This document shows, piece by piece, positions 54,413-61,591 of a stretch of 61,591 nucleotides of DNA; position 1 is the first letter of the stretch; each line of letters begins with the position of its first letter. This stretch comes from an uncultured Spirochaetia bacterium. GTDB lineage: Bacteria > Spirochaetota > Spirochaetia > Sphaerochaetales > Sphaerochaetaceae. A program made the translations under genes and the position numbers. The stretch is taken from NCBI GenBank assembly GCA_905236385.1, contig CAJOOY010000030.1, forward strand, positions 1 through 61,591, given 5' to 3'. Under the pieces are notes generated by a model. It made no database searches. It saw only the letters and a program-made list of their open reading frames with translations, and was not told the DNA's origin.

Positions 54413-55531
54413 ATGAAAAAACTATTGGTCATACTTCTTGTCTCTTTCTGTGTATTCGGTGCATTTGCTGGCGGTTCAAAAGAAGCCTCAAAAGCATCCA
54501 CAGTACCAGGATATGATTCAAAACTCGTCGCAGCTGCTCAGGCTGAAGGCGAACTTGTCGTTTACGGTTCATGTGAGGAAGAGTACCTCTCAGCTGCTTG
54601 CCAGAATTTCGAGAACCTTTTCGGAATTAAAGTAAGCTATCAGCGCCTTTCAACTGGTGAAGTTCAGGCAAAGATTGAAGAAGAGAATGGAAACCCATCA
54701 GCAGATGTTTTCTTCGGCGGTACAACAGACCCGTACAATGCTCTTGCAAACGAAGGTCTTCTTGTTGCTTATGATGCTACAAATGCTTCACATCTTCTTA
54801 CAACAAACTACAAGCACAAAGACAATCTTTGGTATGGTATTTACACAGGTCTTCTCGGATTTATGGTAAATACAGATGAGCTTAAGAGACTTGGTCTTGA
54901 GGCTCCACAGGATTTTGCTGATCTTATTAAGCCTGAATACAAGGGCCTCATCTGGCTGTCAAACTATAACACAGCTGGTACAGCAAAGCTTGTTGTTAAC
55001 ACAGTTATCCAGAAGTACGGTCACGATAAAGGTATTCAGTACCTCGTAGACCTTGATAAGAATATTGAAGTTTACACAAAGTCCGGTTCCGGTCCTTCAA
55101 AGAACGTTGGAACAGGAGAGTGTGTCATCGGTATTGGCTTCCTGCATGATGGTATCTACCAGATTGTTGACAACGGCTATAAGAACATTGCTCTTGTAAT
55201 TCCTTCAAGCGGAACAACTTGTGAAATTGGTGCTACAGCAATCTTCAAGGGTGCAAAGCATGAAAATGCTGCAAAGCTTTGGATTGAATATGCTCTCTCA
55301 CCAGACTGCGTAAACCTTGCTAAGGAAAACGGTTCTTACCAGTTCCTCGTAATTGACAATGCAGAACAGCCAAAGGAAGCTTACGACTTTGGTCTCGATC
55401 CATCAAACGTCATCGACTATGACTGGGATGATGCTGGAAAGAATACTTCTAAGTATGTTGCTGAAGTCATGGATGCTCTTGCTGCCAGCGGTGCTGCTAC
55501 AGGAGATACATCAAGATTCCAGGTTAAGTAA
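54413..55531 (+). CDS. Iron(III)-type ABC transporter substrate-binding protein
   Basis: 372 residues with the signal peptide MKKLLVILLVSFCVFGAFAGG and the mature start GGSKEAS. The mature part belongs to the FbpA/AfuA (COG1840) group: EGELVVYGSCEEEYL, ADVFFGGTTDPYNAL and YGIYTGLLGFMVNTDEL are typical. Related proteins bind ferric iron, or thiamine or phosphonate, so the ligand is not certain. TAGGAGGAG precedes the ATG. Separated from the permease by an attenuating terminator. Confidence 0.88.
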   Translation: MKKLLVILLVSFCVFGAFAGGSKEASKASTVPGYDSKLVAAAQAEGELVVYGSCEEEYLSAACQNFENLFGIKVSYQRLSTGEVQAKIEEENGNPSADVFFGGTTDPYNALANEGLLVAYDATNASHLLTTNYKHKDNLWYGIYTGLLGFMVNTDELKRLGLEAPQDFADLIKPEYKGLIWLSNYNTAGTAKLVVNTVIQKYGHDKGIQYLVDLDKNIEVYTKSGSGPSKNVGTGECVIGIGFLHDGIYQIVDNGYKNIALVIPSSGTTCEIGATAIFKGAKHENAAKLWIEYALSPDCVNLAKENGSYQFLVIDNAEQPKEAYDFGLDPSNVIDYDWDDAGKNTSKYVAEVMDALAASGAATGDTSRFQVK

Positions 55532-55548
55532 TCTTGCTATTCTTGCTT

Positions 55549-55584
55549 TTAAGGGATGGTGCGAAACACTGTCCCTTAATTTTT
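55549..55584 (+). terminator. Intercistronic hairpin between binding protein and permease
   Basis: Perfect TTAAGGGA and TCCCTTAA arms enclosing an additional GGTG/CACT stem, followed by five T residues. It fits partial termination that gives more binding protein than permease. Confidence 0.75.
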
Positions 55585-55603
55585 ATCAGAAATGGAGGTA
55601 AAG

Positions 55604-57316
55604 ATGGCTACCAGACAAGGTGCTAGTCTAGACAGAAAAAAGCTGATGGCTGACCCCATTATGGTTTCTACCATAGTTGTCCTGATTGCTTTTCTGACAT
55701 TGTTTATTCTCTATCCTCTTGCAATTCTTCTTGTTGACAGTTTTGTCTCTGATTCAGGACTGACTTTAGATGTTTTTAAGAGGATTTTTAAAATTCCAAC
55801 ATTCAAAACCGCCATTACAAATACTTTAAAGGTTGGTTTCCTTGTAGGAATTATTTCTACAGCTGTAGGTCTTTTGTTTGCCTACGTAGAAGTATATGTT
55901 CGTTCAAATAAGTTCATGGGTGGGTTGTTCAAGGTTGTTTCCATGCTTCCTGTTGTTTCTCCACCGTTTGTTCTTTCTCTCTCCATGATCATGCTCTTTG
56001 GAAAGGCTGGTATTATTACCCGTCACCTTCTTGGCATTTATGACAACAGTGTTTATGGATTCTGGGGCATTGCTATTGTTCAGTCCATGACATTCTTCCC
56101 GGTCTGTTACATGATGTTCAGAGGCCTTCTGAAAAACATTGATCCATCCCTCGAAGAGGCCGCAAGAGACATGGGTGCAAGCCGCTCTAAGGTTTTCACA
56201 TCCGTTACTCTGCCTCTGCTTCTTCCTGGTATAGGAAATGCCTTCCTTGTTACATTCATTGAGTCAATTGCCGACTTTGCAAACCCAATGATAATCGGTG
56301 GAAGCTATGATACTCTGGCCACAACCATCTACCTGCAGATTACAGGTGCTTATGATAAGCCAGGTGCAGCAGCCATGGCAGTAGTTCTTCTGTGTATAAC
56401 TCTTCTCATGTTTGCAGTTCAGAAGTACTACCTTGAAGCTAAGTCCACTGCAACCCTCACCGGTAAGGCTTCCAGACAGAGAATGCTTATTGAAGACAAG
56501 AGCGTAAGACTCCCTCTTACAATTCTCTGTGGAGCTATAGCTCTGTTTGTTATTATCATGTACATCTGTGTTCCAATTGGCGCTCTGTTCCCAACATGGG
56601 GCTACACATTCTTCCCATTAACAACAAAGTGGTTCCAGCTGATCTTTACAAGATATAAGGGCTTTAAGGCGTTTAAGGACTCCTTCATGCTTTCAGTAAT
56701 AGCAGCTCCTATTACAGCTCTTCTTTCTATGATCATCTCTTACCTTGTTGTTAAGAGAAAGTTCAAAGGTAAGGGCTTTATTGAAGCTGTATCCATGCTA
56801 GCCATGGCAGTTCCTGGAACTGTATTAGGTGTTGGATACATACGTGGGTTCTCTGGTGGAGTATTCCATACCGGGTTCCTACAGGGTCTTTACGGAACAG
56901 GAGCTATTCTTGTAATTGTCTTTATTGTGCGTTCACTTCCTACAGGTACCAGAAGTGGTATCGCTGCTCTCAGGCAGATTGATAAGTCAATTGAAGAGAG
57001 TGCATACGATATGGGGGCAAACTCTATGAAAGTCTTCACGACGGTAACACTTCCGCTGATTAAGGACTCGTTCCTAAGCGGACTTGTAACTGCTTTTGTT
57101 AGAAGTATTACTGCTATTTCGGCAATCATTCTTCTTGTTACACCGCAGTTCCTGCTCATTACCGTACAGATTAATGAGTTTGCAGAAAAGGGTTCATACG
57201 GACTGGCCTGTGCATTTGCAACACTGCTCATTGCAGTAACTTACACAGCAGTTGCTCTTATGAATCTCTTTATTAAGCACTTCGGTACAAGCCGAAAAAT
57301 AAAGGAGGAATACTAA
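55604..57316 (+). CDS. Iron(III)-type ABC transporter permease, two fused halves
   Basis: About 570 residues with two repeats of the BPD_transp_1 fold. Each half has an EAA loop: LEEAARDMGASRSKVFTSVTLP in the first half and IEESAYDMGANSMKVFTTVTLP in the second, plus 12 or so hydrophobic segments, as in FbpB. It forms the membrane channel of the importer. The ATG at 55604 is preceded by GGAGG; an earlier in-frame ATG at 55592 overlaps that site and is not used. Confidence 0.93.
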   Translation: MATRQGASLDRKKLMADPIMVSTIVVLIAFLTLFILYPLAILLVDSFVSDSGLTLDVFKRIFKIPTFKTAITNTLKVGFLVGIISTAVGLLFAYVEVYVRSNKFMGGLFKVVSMLPVVSPPFVLSLSMIMLFGKAGIITRHLLGIYDNSVYGFWGIAIVQSMTFFPVCYMMFRGLLKNIDPSLEEAARDMGASRSKVFTSVTLPLLLPGIGNAFLVTFIESIADFANPMIIGGSYDTLATTIYLQITGAYDKPGAAAMAVVLLCITLLMFAVQKYYLEAKSTATLTGKASRQRMLIEDKSVRLPLTILCGAIALFVIIMYICVPIGALFPTWGYTFFPLTTKWFQLIFTRYKGFKAFKDSFMLSVIAAPITALLSMIISYLVVKRKFKGKGFIEAVSMLAMAVPGTVLGVGYIRGFSGGVFHTGFLQGLYGTGAILVIVFIVRSLPTGTRSGIAALRQIDKSIEESAYDMGANSMKVFTTVTLPLIKDSFLSGLVTAFVRSITAISAIILLVTPQFLLITVQINEFAEKGSYGLACAFATLLIAVTYTAVALMNLFIKHFGTSRKIKEEY

Positions 57317-57320
57317 TCCC

Positions 57321-58397
57321 ATGAAAAAAGAGAAAAAAGGAATCAGACTCGATCATATATCAAAAATTTATAAAGACCCGAAGACTGGAAAGGACTTTTA
57401 TGCTGTAAAAGATACTTCACTGGAGATTGAGCCAGGTAGTTTTGTAACCTTGCTTGGTCCTTCCGGATGTGGAAAGACTACAACACTCAGAATGATTGCC
57501 GGTTTTGAAAGTCCGGATGAGGGTGAAATCTTCCTCGGAAATGAGGCCATAAATGAGCTCACTCCTAACAAGAGAGATACTGCCATGGTCTTCCAGAGTT
57601 ATGCTCTTCTGCCTCACTACAACATCTTTGATAACGTAGCTTATGGTCTTAAGCTAAGAAAGGTTCCAAAAGAGGAAATCAAGGAAAGAGTTACAAGAAT
57701 TCTTGAGCTTGTTGAGCTCAGTGGCATGGAAGCCAGAATGACAAACCAGCTCTCTGGTGGACAGCAGCAGCGTGTTGCTCTTGCTAGAGCTCTTGTTATT
57801 GAGCCATCTGTTCTTCTCTTTGACGAACCACTGTCAAACCTGGATGCTAAGCTTAGAGTTTCAATGAGAACAGAGATTAGAAGAATCCAGCAGGAAGTTG
57901 GTATTACCGCTGTCTATGTTACTCACGACCAGAGTGAAGCCATGGCCATTTCAGATAAGATTATTATCATGAACAAGGGTGTTGTGGCTCAGATGGGAAC
58001 TCCTCATGAGATTTACTATCATCCAAACAGTGAGTTCGTTGCTGACTTCATCGGAGAAGCAAACTTCCTCAAGGGTAAGATGATCAGTCATGATGATAAA
58101 GTGGCTCAGATAGAGGTGGATGGTCTTCCAATTACTGTTGCTTATGAAAAGAACATGAAGGAAGGAAACGACTACACAGTAGTTCTCAGACCTGAAGCAG
58201 CTTCTTTGAGCGAGAAGGGCGGTGTTCCTTGTACAGTCGAGCTTTCACGCTTCATGGGTTCCTATCAGAACTACCATGTAAGAGTTGGAAACACACTGGT
58301 CAAACTTGAAGAACATAATCCGAAGAACAAGAGAATCTTTGAGGTTGGTGAAAAGTGTACTCTCGTATTTGAGCCCACCTCTGTTCACGTTCTTTAA
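57321..58397 (+). CDS. ABC transporter ATP-binding protein (FbpC/PotA type)
   Basis: 358 residues. Walker A GPSGCGKTTTLRM, signature LSGGQQQRVALARAL, Walker B VLLFDEPLSNLDAKLR and H-loop VTHDQSEAMA, then a C-terminal TOBE-like domain (about 285-358) as in PotA and FbpC. Powers the permease encoded four bases upstream. AAAGGAGG precedes the ATG within the permease end. Confidence 0.95.
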   Translation: MKKEKKGIRLDHISKIYKDPKTGKDFYAVKDTSLEIEPGSFVTLLGPSGCGKTTTLRMIAGFESPDEGEIFLGNEAINELTPNKRDTAMVFQSYALLPHYNIFDNVAYGLKLRKVPKEEIKERVTRILELVELSGMEARMTNQLSGGQQQRVALARALVIEPSVLLFDEPLSNLDAKLRVSMRTEIRRIQQEVGITAVYVTHDQSEAMAISDKIIIMNKGVVAQMGTPHEIYYHPNSEFVADFIGEANFLKGKMISHDDKVAQIEVDGLPITVAYEKNMKEGNDYTVVLRPEAASLSEKGGVPCTVELSRFMGSYQNYHVRVGNTLVKLEEHNPKNKRIFEVGEKCTLVFEPTSVHVL

Positions 58398-58413
58398 TCT
58401 TAAATTCTTTCAT

Positions 58414-58446
58414 AAAGGGGTTGTTGGCAGACAGCCCCTTTTTCTT
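58414..58446 (+). terminator. Rho-independent terminator of the iron importer operon
   Basis: AAAGGGG and CCCCTTT arms with a TGT/ACA inner stem and TTTTTC tail. Confidence 0.85.
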
Positions 58447-58460
58447 TACCATTGATTGTC

Positions 58461-59348
58461 ATGAAGGAAAAAAACGCCATAGGGCTACTACTTCTAACCT
58501 CCTTGATTTGGGGCCTGACTTTTGTTTTTCAGAGTCAAGCCGCCAAATACATAGGTCCGTTCATGTTCAACGGTATCAGGATGATTATGGGGTTTTTAAT
58601 CCTTTTTCCTATCTGTTTAAAATCCATTAAGAAGAAACAGAAAACGGATAAGGATTATCTGAAAAATCTTCTTATCCGTGGCCTTATTTGCGGTATTTTA
58701 CTTTCTTCTGCCTGTGTCTTTCAGCAGGCTGGGCTTTCATACACAACAGCTGGAAAGGGCGCTTTCATAACAGCTCTCTACATACTCTTTGTTCCACTTT
58801 TGGGGGGCTTTACAAAGGATAAACCTTCTAAATCTGCCTGGGCTTATGCAGTCCTTGGACTTCTAGGAGCCTACATGATTTCTGTTGGCCAAGAGAGCGG
58901 GATTAACAAAGGAGACCTGATGGTCTTTATCTGTGCCATTCTTTTTGCCTTTCAGATTATGGCAATCAACTACGGAGTAAAGGCCGTCTCAAGCGTAGAT
59001 CTCACTGCTTTTCAGATGCTCTTTGGTGGAATAATCTGCCTTGTCTCAGGCATTCTGTTTGAAGACTTTAGCTTCTCAATGGTTGAAGATGCTCTTATTT
59101 CTATATTATATGCAGGTATCTTCTCCTGTGGAATTGCATACACTCTTCAGGCAGTTGGGCAGAAGTACGTCAGACCGGAGAAAGCATCTTTAGCCATGTG
59201 CCTGGAGAGTGCATGGGCCGCTCTTGGCAGTGCTTTGATCCTGGGCGAGCGTATGAGTGCCAGAGAACTGATTGGCTGTCTGCTTCTGTTTGCTGCAGTA
59301 ATCCTTTCAACTTTACCCAAGCCCAAGGCTTGCCATAGTCATCACTGA
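58461..59348 (+). CDS. EamA/DMT family transporter
   Basis: 295 residues with ten hydrophobic helices forming two EamA repeats (LLLLTSLIWGLTFVFQSQAAKYIGP and a second from IFICAILFAFQIMAINYG, each in pieces), family of drug/metabolite exporters related to RhaT and YdcZ. Substrate unknown. Start is the ATG at 58461; a TTG lies three codons up. There is no ribosome site, and the gene begins directly after the terminator. Its 3' end overlaps the convergent small gene by 36 bases. Confidence 0.86.
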   Translation: MKEKNAIGLLLLTSLIWGLTFVFQSQAAKYIGPFMFNGIRMIMGFLILFPICLKSIKKKQKTDKDYLKNLLIRGLICGILLSSACVFQQAGLSYTTAGKGAFITALYILFVPLLGGFTKDKPSKSAWAYAVLGLLGAYMISVGQESGINKGDLMVFICAILFAFQIMAINYGVKAVSSVDLTAFQMLFGGIICLVSGILFEDFSFSMVEDALISILYAGIFSCGIAYTLQAVGQKYVRPEKASLAMCLESAWAALGSALILGERMSARELIGCLLLFAAVILSTLPKPKACHSHH

Positions 59349-59705
59349 TCTCTCATCCTTGCTCTCCGTTAATAGAAACCTGTAGATGAAGTCATCTATC
59401 TCTTCATCAGTAATTGGGTCCTCCTCCTTTTCGCAAGTAACTATCATGTTTATGCCCATGACAAAGCCGAGTTGGTTGTATTCTCTAAATTTGGGCCAGA
59501 AGACATTGTCCAAATATTCCTTGTTGCTCATGTCAATAAAGTGTAGCCATACAAACTTTTCCCCAGTAACCTTGTTGAAAACACAAAAGTCTGGTCCTAT
59601 AACTCTGTCCAGTTGTCTGCATCTTAAAACTGGTTCAGAGTAGTATTTAATTCCAGCCTCTATAAATCTTTTTTCAATTTTTAATAGTTGTTCTTTCTTG
59701 TTCAT
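59313..59705 (-). CDS. Hypothetical protein resembling a PD-(D/E)XK nuclease fold
   Basis: 130 residues. PDFCVFNKVTGEKFVWLHF, then MSNKEYLDNVFWPKFREYNQLGF and MIVTCEKEED, has the strand-turn-strand then Lys/Arg helix spacing of PD-(D/E)XK endonuclease-like domains (typically PDF..., WEHF..., Y...K...Y). In the place where the catalytic glutamate would sit is Leu (WLHF). It starts ten bases after comM, with AGGA ahead of the ATG inside the comM end, so it is in the comM operon. Function unknown; similarity is by eye. Confidence 0.6.
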   Translation of the reverse strand: MNKKEQLLKIEKRFIEAGIKYYSEPVLRCRQLDRVIGPDFCVFNKVTGEKFVWLHFIDMSNKEYLDNVFWPKFREYNQLGFVMGINMIVTCEKEEDPITDEEIDDFIYRFLLTESKDERSVMTMASLGLG

Positions 59706-59714
59706 CTTTTTTTC

Positions 59715-61277
59715 CTAGTTGTTAATTTGATCAAAATTGACACTGCGCCAGTAGTAGTCTCCTGTTCCGTACTTTCTTAATTTGAAAGCTGTTTCAAAGT
59801 CCTCATCTGTTGTCTCTTCTCTTTCATGGCAGTCAGCTATTGTGCGGGCAAGGGTAATAGTCCCAAGCATGTTCCTGGTTCCTCCATGCTCACTCTCTAG
59901 CTTCTTTAGCAGCTCTATCTCTTTTCCGAACTTGTTCAAAGCTGGCGGGTAGAGCCTTACCTGTCCGTTGTATCTAATCTCAGGTGTGTCTTTAAACCTG
60001 AACTTCTGCCTGTCCATGGCACTCTTTACCATATCTTTATAGTAAGAATCAGGGTGTAACTCCTCATGAATCATCTCTAGTAGTTTTTGCTCTCTTACAG
60101 GGATTCGTATATCAAAGCGCTCAATAAAGGCCTTTCCAAGTTTGTTCCAGTGGTTCTGGATCTTTAACGCCGAACACGCACAGACTTTCTCTTCCTTTCC
60201 AAGTCCTCCGCAGGAGCAGGGGTTCATGTTTGCAGCCATAATAAAGCGAGCAGGGTAGACTGTGAGCTCTCCGCTCTTAGAGCTGGCAGTAAAACCTTTG
60301 TCGTAGGCGTCTTTAACTGCCTCAATGAGCTTTTTTGAATACTTGTCCAGCTCATCAAGAATTACTACCCCACCATAGGCCAGTGCTCCTTCACCAGGGC
60401 TCTTAGAGGCAGAGCCTCCTACAAACTGGGCCAGAGAGCAGTCATGAGGGATGGTCCTGCTGACCGGTACTTCTGGGTTTTCAAGTTCAAGAGAAGCACA
60501 ACCATATATTCTTATTAGTTTTTCCTGCTCCTCCCTGTCATGTGGTGGCAGCAGGCGGTTGAGCCTAGAACACAAAAGCGTTTTTCCAGTCCCTGGTGGT
60601 CCAAAGATGAGGAGGCTGTGAAAGCCGGCAGCAGAATAGGTGAGGCTCATCTTCTCTTGATTCAGGCCTATCACATCTTCAAAGAGTGGTAGCGCCTTGG
60701 ATTCTGAGGCAGATTGGGAAGAGAGGGCTTTATTTGGGTTCTGAATTATATTGCCCACAAGGCAGAAGGCCGTTAAAAAGCTATCTGCCACCAAAACGTG
60801 CGGATCAGGATGCTTTTGGCCTTTTGCCCCGGGGACTATACAATAATTACAGCCGGCCTTTCTAGCGCACTCAATAGCCCCATACGTGTACGGAGCCGAA
60901 ACCGTCTCACCCGTGAGCTTTAACTCGCCCACAAGCATAATCTTGATTTCCGGACTTTGAGGCTCTGGCTTCTTATCTTTTGCTAGGGCAATGCTCATCC
61001 CCAGGGCCAAATCAAGCGACGATCCAGCTTTTGGTACTCCTGCAGGCGTCAGACTGACAAGGATTCTCTGTTGAGGTATCTTAAAACCACTGCTACGCAT
61101 AGCCGCCTTAATGCGCTCTCTACTTTCTTTTATAGAGCTGTCTGGCAGTCCAATTATGTCAAAACCCGGGAACCCACTTCTTATCTGTGCTTCTATCCCG
61201 ACCAGCTGTCCATCAAAACCTTTATTAATGTAGCCGTAGATACTTATGTTTGGTTGCACCTTTTTTCTCCTTTTCAC
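59715..61277 (-). CDS. comM: ComM/YifB family Mg-chelatase-like AAA+ ATPase
   Basis: 520 residues. The N-terminal ChlI domain (VGIEAQIRSGFPGFDIIGLPDSSIKESRERI in pieces) precedes a AAA+ module with Walker A FGPPGTGKTLLCSRL, VVILDELDKYSKK as Walker B, a cysteine pair set in NPCSCGGLGKEEKVCAC, and a C-terminal Mg-chelatase-associated domain. ComM is a branch-migration helicase acting in natural transformation; whether this organism is competent is unknown. The stop lies ten bases before the small downstream gene. Confidence 0.94.
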   Translation of the reverse strand: MKRRKKVQPNISIYGYINKGFDGQLVGIEAQIRSGFPGFDIIGLPDSSIKESRERIKAAMRSSGFKIPQQRILVSLTPAGVPKAGSSLDLALGMSIALAKDKKPEPQSPEIKIMLVGELKLTGETVSAPYTYGAIECARKAGCNYCIVPGAKGQKHPDPHVLVADSFLTAFCLVGNIIQNPNKALSSQSASESKALPLFEDVIGLNQEKMSLTYSAAGFHSLLIFGPPGTGKTLLCSRLNRLLPPHDREEQEKLIRIYGCASLELENPEVPVSRTIPHDCSLAQFVGGSASKSPGEGALAYGGVVILDELDKYSKKLIEAVKDAYDKGFTASSKSGELTVYPARFIMAANMNPCSCGGLGKEEKVCACSALKIQNHWNKLGKAFIERFDIRIPVREQKLLEMIHEELHPDSYYKDMVKSAMDRQKFRFKDTPEIRYNGQVRLYPPALNKFGKEIELLKKLESEHGGTRNMLGTITLARTIADCHEREETTDEDFETAFKLRKYGTGDYYWRSVNFDQINN

Positions 61278-61591
61278 CTTTTAAGACGCCACAAAGAAGG
61301 GAAGGCTTGCATTTAAAAATTGGATGAAAAAAATTTTTTGAAAATATTTATTTAACAGGCATAGAATTAAGAAAATCAAAAAAAAATTGGAATAATTTTT
61401 TGTTTTTCTTGTTGACACTAAAAACCCTTTGTGGTAATTTCATCAAGCACGCCAAAAGGTGGCGCAAAGTTCTTTACATTGATAACGAAGGAAATGAGGA
61501 ATAAATATGGAAGCATGAGGGCTTCCTAGTCAATTCAAATTCACGAACGGAAGATAAGACAGAGTTCGAGAGATTTGAGTGGCAGGACGAA
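61278..61591. other. Right-edge intergenic region, strong promoter and unassigned transcript start
   Basis: Between comM and the window edge no full gene is visible. The first 130 bases are A/T tracts like an UP element. After the promoter at 61412 come an SD-like GAGGA (61496-61500), ATG at 61507 followed at once by TGA, and a GGAAGC/GCTTCC hairpin (61509-61526). An open frame without ATG runs from 61505 to the edge. Confidence 0.5.
61412..61440 (+). promoter_or_regulatory. Strong sigma-70-type promoter at right edge
   Basis: TTGACA, 17 bases, TAATTT, with A/T-tracts upstream. It would drive rightward transcription of a gene mostly outside the window. Confidence 0.7.

Noticed and set aside
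61447-61520. Cyclic-di-GMP-I riboswitch
   Set aside because: GGCGCAAAG recalls part of the consensus, but the GGCAAACC-type segment and the two-helix arrangement could not be found.
61551-61591. 5' end of a 16S rRNA gene
   Set aside because: AGAGTTCGAG resembles AGAGTTTGAT only briefly; the following bases do not match the conserved 16S start.
1-61591. CRISPR arrays, insertion sequences, prophage genes
   Set aside because: No regularly spaced direct repeats of CRISPR type, no transposase or integrase and no phage structural genes were seen.

Overview
The window looks like a chromosomal segment of a host-associated spirochaete of the Treponema/Sphaerochaeta type. Reasons: the gene order rpsB-tsf-frr-uppS-cdsA-dxr-rseP, the cluster rpsF-ssb-rpsR-membrane protein-rplI-dnaB, tandem divergent EF-G proteins, a bacterial XPB helicase, a tiny AURKAIP1/COX24-type basic protein, and a secreted binding protein with the spirochaete-like GGSKEA start of the mature region. 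The placement is inferred from gene content only; there is no rRNA in the window.

Layout. 1-6.1 kb: DJ-1/PfpI protein, DUF1846 protein, a secreted protein of unknown role, a MATE exporter and acetate kinase. 6.2-15.6 kb: AzlCD amino-acid exporter, cysS, an ECF sigma/anti-sigma pair, a large secreted gluzincin-like protein and valS. 15.7-18.15 kb: a ParA ATPase, a small putative ribbon-helix-helix partner, and about 1.4 kb of extremely A+T-rich DNA with iterated motifs. This is the most unusual part of the window and looks like a stand-alone partition cassette with a candidate centromere. 18.2-24.7 kb: SMR-type export protein, DUF362 ferredoxin protein, RsmB-like methyltransferase, then an ArsR regulator with a complete alpha-5 zinc-site motif directly ahead of metG, a divergent MurD, and a 29-residue basic protein on the minus strand.

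24.9-35.2 kb: ribosomal/replication cluster, then the convergent rseP-dxr-cdsA-uppS-frr-tsf-rpsB series. 35.2-43.8 kb: an AroDE-like fusion that lacks expected catalytic residues, an ABC-F ATPase, an XPB helicase three-gene cluster, a dGTPase-like HD hydrolase and NrdR. 43.9-54.0 kb: mfd, trmB, two EF-G paralogues and a Zn/Cd P-type ATPase. 54.1-61.6 kb: tRNA-Glu, tRNA-Lys, an iron-type ABC importer operon, an EamA transporter, a small unknown protein next to comM, and a strong promoter at the right edge.

Most genes are housekeeping (translation, isoprenoid/lipid synthesis, replication, repair, dNTP control). The packing is tight: ATGA overlaps within operons and 3' ends that abut or overlap at nearly every convergent pair. 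A zinc theme is visible: the ArsR alpha-5 site, the PIB-type ATPase, and several zinc-binding proteins (MetRS, C+ type bS18, NrdR). Three genes without Shine-Dalgarno sequences have a -10 element six or seven bases before the start codon, suggesting leaderless transcripts.
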